This document shows positions 1-4,799 of a DNA stretch of 5,385 bases, piece after piece. The stretch spans positions 1 to 5,385 of the forward strand of contig JAEWKY010000019.1 of assembly GCA_023457615.1 (NCBI GenBank), in the 5' to 3' direction. Under the pieces are notes generated by a model. That model was not told where the DNA came from. It worked only from the letters and a program-made list of their open reading frames with translations, and did not search any database. The DNA is from Actinomycetes bacterium (lineage in GTDB: Bacteria > Actinomycetota > Actinomycetes > Actinomycetales > Microbacteriaceae). Position numbers and translations under genes: made by a program. How positions within the stretch are numbered: position 1 is the first letter of the stretch; every line of letters begins with the position of its first letter.

Positions 1-249
1 GCCCGGGGTCGCCCGGTCGCGGTCACCGACCGGGGTGCGCTGTCGGCCTCGCCCGCGGTGCTCGTGTCGCCGACCGGGGCGCGCCGCGACCTCACGGCGT
101 GGGCGGGTCCGTGGCCGCTCGAGGAGCGCTGGTGGGACCCGGCGTCGGCGGTGCGCGCGCAGCGGTTCCAGGTGGTCGACACGCACGGCGAGGCGTGGCT
201 CCTCGTGCTCGACGGCCGGGGGTGGTGGGCGCATGGCCGGTACGACTGA
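1..249 (+). CDS. imuB: ImuB, Y-family DNA polymerase-like mutasome protein (C-terminal 82 residues; 5' end outside window)
   Basis: The frame is open from base 1 to the TGA at 247-249 and gives 82 residues with no start inside the window, so this is the tail of a longer protein. The tail contains an AWAGPWPLEERWWDP block, then AQRFQVVD, a GEAWLLV strand, and ends WWAHGRYD. This WAGPWP...WWD...RFQV...YD pattern is, from memory of the family, the characteristic C-terminus of actinobacterial ImuB (annotated as DNA polymerase Y family protein). ImuB lacks polymerase activity and acts as the adaptor that links DnaE2 and ImuA' to the sliding clamp in SOS-induced translesion synthesis. The catalytic-like domain and the clamp-binding motif would lie upstream and cannot be checked here. 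dnaE2 follows on the same strand about 1 kb downstream, which supports the call. A stand-alone protein starting at the internal ATG-less region is unlikely. Confidence 0.85.
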   Translation, partial: ARGRPVAVTDRGALSASPAVLVSPTGARRDLTAWAGPWPLEERWWDPASAVRAQRFQVVDTHGEAWLLVLDGRGWWAHGRYD

Positions 250-250
250 G

Positions 251-553
251 CTACTCCCCGGGTCGCACGCGGCGGTAGCCGGTGCCGTCGGGGAACCGCT
301 CGAGCAGCTCGGCATCCACGAGGTAGCGCCGCAGCACGGCGACGTCGTCGGCGTAGCGGTAGAGCCGGTCGTTGGTCTGCGCCTCGGTGAGGTCGCCCTC
401 CTCGCCGTGCGGGAAGGCGCGGTCGGCGATCCAGCGCAGCAGCAGGGCACGGTCGGCGTCGCGCCGCGGGTAGCGGTCGATCGCGCCGTCGCCGCGTCGC
501 AGGAACCGCCGGGCGAACTCGTCGGGCACCGGATCCGGCCGGGAAGCGCACAC
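251..553 (-). CDS. DUF2087-domain protein, 100 aa, function unknown
   Basis: The reading frame starts at GTG (553-551) and ends at TAG (253-251), giving 100 residues. It is acidic and arginine-rich. A helix-rich N-terminal half (FARRFLRRGDGAIDRYPRR, then ALLLRWIADRAF, about residues 13-47) is followed by LTEAQTNDRLYRYADDVAVLRRYLVDAELLERFPDGTGYRRV (residues 55-96), split here only by description. The second half matches the DUF2087 pattern as I recall it: an evolving 'E..vN..L' helix, 'lRR.LVd..lL.R' and a final 'g.gYrr' strand, resembling a small winged-helix. DUF2087 is sometimes fused to or placed next to regulators, but no activity is established and none is claimed here. There are no transmembrane segments or signal peptide. 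The start is supported by an AAGGAG Shine-Dalgarno inside the end of the upstream GNAT gene. The three-base gap to that gene implies co-transcription and probable translational coupling. Confidence 0.75.
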   Translation of the reverse strand: MCASRPDPVPDEFARRFLRRGDGAIDRYPRRDADRALLLRWIADRAFPHGEEGDLTEAQTNDRLYRYADDVAVLRRYLVDAELLERFPDGTGYRRVRPGE

Positions 554-556
554 GGG

Positions 557-1144
557 TCAGAGCTCCTTCCGCAGGATCCAGCGCTCCCGGCCGCCCGAGT
601 GGGCGGTCGTCTCGGCGACGCGCGTGAAGCCGTGCTCCTCGAAGAGCGCCGTCGTGCCGACGTAGCCGGAGATCACGTCGACCCGGTCGTTCCCCACCTC
701 CGCCGGGTAGCCCTCGACCACCTCGGCGCCGTTCCGGCGCGCGTGCGCGACGGCGCCGTCGAGCAGGTGGTGCATGAGCCCCTGCTTGCGGTACCCCGCG
801 CGCACGACGAAGCAGACGATCGACCATGCGTCGCGCTCGTCGAGGAACGGGATGGTGCGCGAGTTCATGAGCCGCCGATACGTGGAGCGCGGGGCGACCG
901 AGCACCAGCCGGCGACCTCCCCGTCGACGTAGACGAGCACCCCCGGCCCGGGCTCGGTCGCGCACTCGCGCTGCATGTACGCCGGACGTTCGTCGTTCGA
1001 GACGCGCGAGTCGCGGTAGTTCATGCACCAGCAGCCCCCGCCGCCGGGCTTCTTCACCCCGACCACCTCGAAGAAGTCGTCGTAGCGGCCCACGGCCGAG
1101 CGCACCTCGATCGTCGAGTCGACCGTCACCTTCGGCTGTGCCAT
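557..1144 (-). CDS. GNAT-family N-acetyltransferase with a GCWCM motif, 195 aa
   Basis: The frame runs from ATG (1144-1142) to TGA (559-557), 195 residues. The GNAT fold is recognisable. VLVYVDGEVAGWCSVAP (residues 69-85) forms the central strands. WSIVCFVVRAGYRKQG (107-122) forms strand 4 and the acetyl-CoA pyrophosphate loop, with RKQGLM as the Q/R-x-x-G-x-G/A variant. The helix LMHHLLDGAVAHAR follows, and GYVGTTALFEEHGFTRV (160-176) is the C-terminal motif. The N-terminal GCWCM (residues 37-41) is a cysteine-containing signature that I recall from a subfamily of uncharacterised GNAT proteins, often seen as GCWC in actinobacteria and firmicutes. The substrate is unknown; small amines, antibiotics or protein N-termini cannot be distinguished. 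The last base of the start codon is 98 bp from the dnaE2 ATG, in divergent orientation. A TAGGCT -10 six bases before the ATG suggests a leaderless mRNA. It is the first gene of a two-gene unit with DUF2087. Confidence 0.85.
   Translation of the reverse strand: MAQPKVTVDSTIEVRSAVGRYDDFFEVVGVKKPGGGGCWCMNYRDSRVSNDERPAYMQRECATEPGPGVLVYVDGEVAGWCSVAPRSTYRRLMNSRTIPFLDERDAWSIVCFVVRAGYRKQGLMHHLLDGAVAHARRNGAEVVEGYPAEVGNDRVDVISGYVGTTALFEEHGFTRVAETTAHSGGRERWILRKEL
563..568 (-). promoter_or_regulatory. Shine-Dalgarno AAGGAG for the DUF2087 gene
   Basis: On the minus strand AAGGAG lies 9 bases before the GTG at 553-551, within the last codons of the GNAT gene. Its presence fixes the GTG as the start of the downstream gene and shows the two genes are arranged for coupled translation. 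Confidence 0.7.
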
Positions 1145-1150
1145 GGCCGC

Positions 1151-1156
1151 AGCCTA
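1151..1156 (-). promoter_or_regulatory. Putative leaderless -10 element (TAGGCT) for the GNAT-DUF2087 operon
   Basis: Read on the minus strand, TAGGCT fits the actinobacterial TANNNT -10 pattern. It ends exactly 6 bases before the GNAT ATG, the spacing expected if transcription starts on the A of the start codon. There is no clear -35 (CGTCGC at the expected distance is a poor match) and no Shine-Dalgarno before this ATG, which fits a leaderless message. It is a single-hexamer match, so this is a reasoned guess. Confidence 0.45.
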
Positions 1157-1162
1157 CGGCGG

Positions 1163-1239
1163 GCCGGCGACGGGGCGACGCTCCGGGAACGCCGGCTCAG
1201 GGGACGACGGCTGAGGGAACGCCGGCTCCGGGGACGACG
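1163..1239 (+). repeat. Tandem repeat (period 30, one degenerate copy plus two near-identical copies) in front of dnaE2
   Basis: Two 25-base copies at 1185-1209 and 1215-1239 differ at one position: GGGAACGCCGGCTC, then A or C, then GGGGACGACG. A shorter degenerate relative lies at 1163-1182 (GCCGGC, CGGGG and CGACGCT retained, one base missing). The last copy ends three bases before the dnaE2 ATG and supplies the GGGGA (1230-1234) that is the best ribosome-binding candidate, 8 bases from that ATG. Each full copy contains GAAC-N4-GCTC, one base away from the actinobacterial LexA core GAAC-N4-GTTC. The repeat is seen directly; its function is inference. Confidence 0.8.
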
Positions 1240-1242
1240 CTG

Positions 1243-4200
1243 ATGGGCGGCTGGCACAACCCGCCCTACGACTGGAGCGAGCTCGAGCGGCGGATGTCGG
1301 GGCACAAGCCCCAGCCCGACGGCGCGACGGCGCACCACCACCGGCCGAAGTACGTCGCGCCGTCGCTCGAGCCGCCGACGCTGCCGAACGGCGATCCCGA
1401 GCCGCTCGTGCCCTACGCCGAGCTGCACGCGCACTCGGCGTACTCGTTCCTCGACGGCGCCTCGATGCCCGAGCATCTCGTCGAGGAGGCGAAGAGGCTC
1501 GGGCTCACGGGCATCGCGATCACCGACCACGACGGCTTCTACGGGGCGGTGCGCTTCGCCGAGGCCGCCCTCGCCCACGGGATGCCGAGCGTCTACGGCG
1601 CGGAGCTCTCGCTCGGCCTGCGCACGCCGCAGAACGGCATCCCGGATCCGGAGGGCGCCCACCTGCTCGTGCTCGCCCGCGGCACCGAGGGCTACCACCG
1701 GCTCTCGAAGGCGCTCACCCGGGCGCACCTCGAGGGCGGGGTGAAGGGCCGCCCGGTCTACGACCTCGACGTCCTCGGCGAGCTCGCGGGCGGGCCGGCC
1801 GACGGGCGCTGGGCGGTGTTGAGCGGATGCCGCAAGGGCACCGTGCGGCAGGCGCTCGAGACGCACGGGCGGCAGGCGGCGGCGCGCGAGCTCACGGCTC
1901 TCGTCGAGCGGTTCGGCCGCGACAACGTCGTCGTCGAGCTCACCGATCGCGGCGATCCCCTCGACTCCGATCGCAACGACGCCCTCGCCGGCCTCGCGCG
2001 CGACCTCGGGCTGCCGATCCTCGCCACCGGCAACGTGCACTACGCGCGGCCCGAGCGCGCGCCGCTCGCCACCGCTCTCGCCGCCGTGCGGGCCCGCGCG
2101 AGCCTCGACCAGCACGAGCCCTGGCTGCCCGCGGCGGGCGGCGCCTACCTGCGCTCGGGCTTCGAGATGCGGCAGCGCTTCGCGCGGTACCCCGGCGCCG
2201 TCGACTTCTCGGTCGAGCTCGCGCGCGAGACGGCGTTCGAGCTGCGCAGCGCCACCCCGCGACTGCCGCAGCTCGACGTGCCCGAGGGGATGACGCTCAT
2301 GGGCTGGCTCGAGGACGAGACCTGGCGGGGGGCGGAGCGCAAGTACGGGCCGAACCTGCCCGAGGGCCACCGCCGCCGACTGCAGAGCGAGCTCGACGTC
2401 ATCGCGGCGAAGGACTTCCCGGGCTACTTCATGCTCGTCAAGGACATCGTCGACTTCGCCCGGCGCTCCGGCATCCTGTGCCAGGGTCGCGGCAGCGCAG
2501 CATCCAGCGCCGTCTGCTACGTGCTCGGCATCACGGCGATCGACGCGATCTCCTACGAGCTGCCGTTCGAGCGCTTCCTCTCGAGCATCCGCGACGAGGA
2601 GCCCGACATCGACGTCGACTTCGACTCCGACCGGCGCGAGGAGGTCATCCAGTACGTCTACGAGCGCTACGGCCGCGAGAACGCCGCCCAGGTCGCGAAC
2701 GTCGTCACCTACACGCCGCGCAACGCCGTGCGCGACATGGCCAAGGCGCTCGGCCACGGCCCCGGGCAGCAGGATGCCTGGTCGAAGCGGCTCGAGCGCT
2801 GGGGCGATCCCGTGATCGAGGATCTGCGCGACATCCCGCGCCCGGTGCTCGACCTGTCGGGCGAGCTGCTCGGCTTCCCGCGGCATCTCGGCATCCACTC
2901 GGGCGGCATGGTGATGACCGAGCGTCCGATCGGCGAGGTCGTGCCCATCGAGCACGCGCGCAAGGACAAGCGCACCGTGCTGCAGTGGGAGAAGGACGAC
3001 TGCGCCTGGATGGGGCTCGTCAAGTTCGACCTGCTGGGGCTCGGGATGCTCTCCGCCCTGCAGCACTCGTTCGACTGCATCCGGGATGCCTTCGGGCGCG
3101 AGCTCACGCTCGACACGATCCCGAAGGAGGAGGAGGCGACCTACGACGCGCTCTGCCGCGCCGACGCGATCGGCATCTTCCAGGTCGAGAGCCGAGCGCA
3201 GATGGGGCTCCTCCCCCGGCTGCAGCCGCGGCGCTTCTACGACCTCGTCATCCAGATCGCGCTCATCCGGCCGGGTCCGATCCAGGGCGGCGCCGTGCAC
3301 CCCTTCGTGCGCCGCAAGCTCGGGGAGCCCTTCGAGTACCTGCATCCCGAGCTCGAGCCGATCCTCGAGAAGACGTTCGGCGTGCCGGTGTTCCAGGAGC
3401 AGGTGCTCAAGGTCGCGCGCGACCTCGGTGGGCTGGATGCCGAGGAGGCCGATCTGCTGCGGCGCTCGCTCGGCTCGAAGCGCGGCAGGGTGCGCATCGA
3501 GTCGCTGCGCGAGAAGCTCGCCGTCGGGCTGCGGGCGAAGGGCCTCGACGACGACGGCATCGACACGATCTACGGGCAGATCCAGGCCTTCGCGAACTTC
3601 GGGTTCGCCGAGAGCCACGCGCTGTCGTTCGCGCTGCTCGTCTACGCCTCGTCCTGGCTCAAGCTGCACTACCCGGCGGCGTTCCTCGCCGGGCTGCTGC
3701 GCGCACAGCCGATGGGCTTCTACTCCCCCGCGACGCTCGTCGCCGACACCCGGCGGCACGGCGTGGAGGTGCGGCGTCCCGACATCCTGCGCTCCGCGGT
3801 CTTCGCGAGCGTCGAGCCGCTGACCGGGGAGGGGGTGCAGTCCGAGACGGGCCTCGACGCGTGCCTCGGGGTGCAGCCGCCCGTGCGGGAGCGGTTCGAC
3901 CGCGACGCCCCGGACACCAACCCCGCGCACCGCCGCGACGGGAACACGGCGGTGCGGCTCGGCCTCGCGGGGGTGCGCGGCATCGGCGAGAACGCGGCCC
4001 GGAAGATCGTCGCCGAACGCGACGGGCCGCGCGGTCCCTTCCGATCGATGGAGGACCTCGTGCGGCGGGTCGGCCTCACCGCGACGCAGCTCGAGGCGCT
4101 CGCCTCCGCCGACGCGTTCGAGCCGTTCGGGCTCGACCGGCGCGAGGCGCTGTGGCGTGCGGGGACGGCGGCCGGCGATCGTGCCGAGTTCCTGCCGCAG

Positions 4201-4653
4201 ACCGTCGTGACGGTGCAGCCGCCGCTCTTCGGCGACCCGACGTCGTTCGAGGTGCTGCGCGACGACCTCTGGTCGACCGGCATCTCGGTCGACGACCACC
4301 CCGTCGCGCACCTGCGGGCGGCACTCGACGAGCGCGGCGTGCTGAGCTCCGCGGCGCTGCGCACGCACGAGCCGGGTCGCCGGGTCGAGGTCGCCGGCCT
4401 CGTCACCCACCGCCAGCGACCCGGTACCGCGAGCGGCATGACCTTCATGAACCTCGAGGACGAGCACGGCTGGGTCAACGTCGTGTGCTCGGTCGGGGTC
4501 TGGAAGCGCCATCGCCGCGTGGCCCGGGAGTCGGCGGCCCTGCTCGTGCGCGGCATCCTGGAGCGCTCTCCGGAGGGGGTGACCAATCTCGTCGCCGACG
4601 CCTTCGAACCGCTCAGCGCCGGGGTCCTGCACCGGTCGCGCGACTTCCACTGA
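1243..4653 (+). CDS. dnaE2: DnaE2 (ImuC), error-prone C-family DNA polymerase III alpha subunit, 1136 aa, complete
   Basis: This is the polymerase of the SOS mutasome; in mycobacteria it works with ImuA' and ImuB in mutagenic bypass. The start at ATG 1243 gives MGGWHNPPYDWSELERR, matching the family's usual N-terminus; the frame stays open back to a GTG at 1138, but that extension is only repeat sequence. The PHP domain (about 58-280) carries HAHS (62-65), D71, TDHD (94-97), E121, H140, C196 and GNVH (263-266). The palm holds GRGSAASSAV (415-424), PDIDVDF (454-460) and KFDLLGL with D596, which together supply the three catalytic aspartates. Fingers follow with FQVESRAQM (646-654), ALIRPGPIQGG, and FANFGFAESHA. 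An extra loop (about 855-903) precedes a helix-hairpin-helix region (about 906-960). A QPPLF peptide sits at 992-996. The C-terminal OB fold (from about 1047, VAGLVTHRQRP and MNLEDEHGWVNVV) ends in SRDFH, close to the SRDFR terminus usual in DnaE2. The THRQRP/NLEDE C-terminus and the absence of a DnaE1-type tail separate it from replicative DnaE1. Confidence 0.97.
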   Translation: MGGWHNPPYDWSELERRMSGHKPQPDGATAHHHRPKYVAPSLEPPTLPNGDPEPLVPYAELHAHSAYSFLDGASMPEHLVEEAKRLGLTGIAITDHDGFYGAVRFAEAALAHGMPSVYGAELSLGLRTPQNGIPDPEGAHLLVLARGTEGYHRLSKALTRAHLEGGVKGRPVYDLDVLGELAGGPADGRWAVLSGCRKGTVRQALETHGRQAAARELTALVERFGRDNVVVELTDRGDPLDSDRNDALAGLARDLGLPILATGNVHYARPERAPLATALAAVRARASLDQHEPWLPAAGGAYLRSGFEMRQRFARYPGAVDFSVELARETAFELRSATPRLPQLDVPEGMTLMGWLEDETWRGAERKYGPNLPEGHRRRLQSELDVIAAKDFPGYFMLVKDIVDFARRSGILCQGRGSAASSAVCYVLGITAIDAISYELPFERFLSSIRDEEPDIDVDFDSDRREEVIQYVYERYGRENAAQVANVVTYTPRNAVRDMAKALGHGPGQQDAWSKRLERWGDPVIEDLRDIPRPVLDLSGELLGFPRHLGIHSGGMVMTERPIGEVVPIEHARKDKRTVLQWEKDDCAWMGLVKFDLLGLGMLSALQHSFDCIRDAFGRELTLDTIPKEEEATYDALCRADAIGIFQVESRAQMGLLPRLQPRRFYDLVIQIALIRPGPIQGGAVHPFVRRKLGEPFEYLHPELEPILEKTFGVPVFQEQVLKVARDLGGLDAEEADLLRRSLGSKRGRVRIESLREKLAVGLRAKGLDDDGIDTIYGQIQAFANFGFAESHALSFALLVYASSWLKLHYPAAFLAGLLRAQPMGFYSPATLVADTRRHGVEVRRPDILRSAVFASVEPLTGEGVQSETGLDACLGVQPPVRERFDRDAPDTNPAHRRDGNTAVRLGLAGVRGIGENAARKIVAERDGPRGPFRSMEDLVRRVGLTATQLEALASADAFEPFGLDRREALWRAGTAAGDRAEFLPQTVVTVQPPLFGDPTSFEVLRDDLWSTGISVDDHPVAHLRAALDERGVLSSAALRTHEPGRRVEVAGLVTHRQRPGTASGMTFMNLEDEHGWVNVVCSVGVWKRHRRVARESAALLVRGILERSPEGVTNLVADAFEPLSAGVLHRSRDFH

Positions 4654-4681
4654 GTCGGCGCCGCCGCGCCGGCCCCGGGAG

Positions 4682-4720
4682 CGGCCCCTGCGCGCCGGGC
4701 CGTCCTCCCCCGGGCGGGGG
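4682..4720 (+). terminator. Possible dnaE2 terminator region: two GC hairpins without a T-tract
   Basis: CGGCCC (4682-4687) can pair with GGGCCG (4697-4702) around a 9-base loop, and CCCCC (4707-4711) with GGGGG (4716-4720) around GGGC. They lie 28-67 bases after the dnaE2 stop and before the promoter of the next gene, where a terminator is expected. No run of T follows, so this is not a classic intrinsic terminator, and short GC hairpins are common by chance at this base composition. Confidence 0.3.
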
Positions 4721-4745
4721 CTATGCGGAGAGTGAGTGCGCGGGC

Positions 4746-4751
4746 TACCGT
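4746..4751 (+). promoter_or_regulatory. Putative -10 element (TACCGT) for the SGNH-like gene
   Basis: TACCGT fits the actinobacterial TANNNT -10. It sits in one of the least GC-rich stretches of the intergenic region and would place the transcription start near 4758, leaving a 5'-UTR of about 40 bases. No convincing -35 is seen; TATGCG at 4722-4727 with an 18-base spacer is a weak candidate. Confidence 0.45.
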
Positions 4752-4756
4752 CGGGA

Positions 4757-4777
4757 CGTCCCCCGCAGCCGGGGACG
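4757..4777 (+). promoter_or_regulatory. 5'-UTR inverted repeat / hairpin overlapping a GGGACGTCCC palindrome
   Basis: CGTCCCC (4757-4763) pairs with GGGGACG (4771-4777) around a 7-base loop, at or just after the predicted transcription start. The left arm is shared with a perfect 10-base palindrome GGGACGTCCC at 4753-4762, which could be an operator. Both structures are visible in the sequence; a regulatory role is inference. Confidence 0.35.
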
Positions 4778-4788
4778 CGTCGCACCCC

Positions 4789-4793
4789 GAGGA
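4789..4793 (+). promoter_or_regulatory. Shine-Dalgarno GAGGA deciding the GTG start of the SGNH-like gene
   Basis: GAGGA lies 6 bases before GTG 4800-4802. It is the only good ribosome-binding match in this gap and supports the GTG over later in-frame candidates. Confidence 0.65.
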
Positions 4794-4799
4794 CCCTCC

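Noticed and set aside
1163..1239. The repeat array as a CRISPR fragment
   Set aside because: The copies are directly abutting with a 30-base period and only a five-base gap; there are no spacer-length unique sequences and no cas genes.
35..1243. A 402-codon plus-strand frame over the GNAT and DUF2087 region
   Set aside because: The product is low-complexity and ends in repeats made by the 30-base array (RRLRERRLRGRR). The minus-strand genes in the same place have recognisable families and good start signals.
3592..3608. Inverted repeat GCGAAC-TTCGG-GTTCGC, resembling a LexA box or hairpin
   Set aside because: It encodes part of the conserved FANFGFAESHA motif of DnaE2, and the spacing is five bases, not the four of the LexA core. 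Codon choice explains it.
4655..4663. CGGCGCCG palindrome just after the dnaE2 stop
   Set aside because: An eight-base GC palindrome is expected by chance at this composition and has no supporting context.
1126..4785. A 1219-codon open frame on the minus strand across the whole of dnaE2
   Set aside because: It is antisense to a complete, motif-perfect DnaE2, its product is a low-complexity R/E/H/A-rich chain with no domain, and such long shadow frames are expected when third codon positions are almost all G or C.
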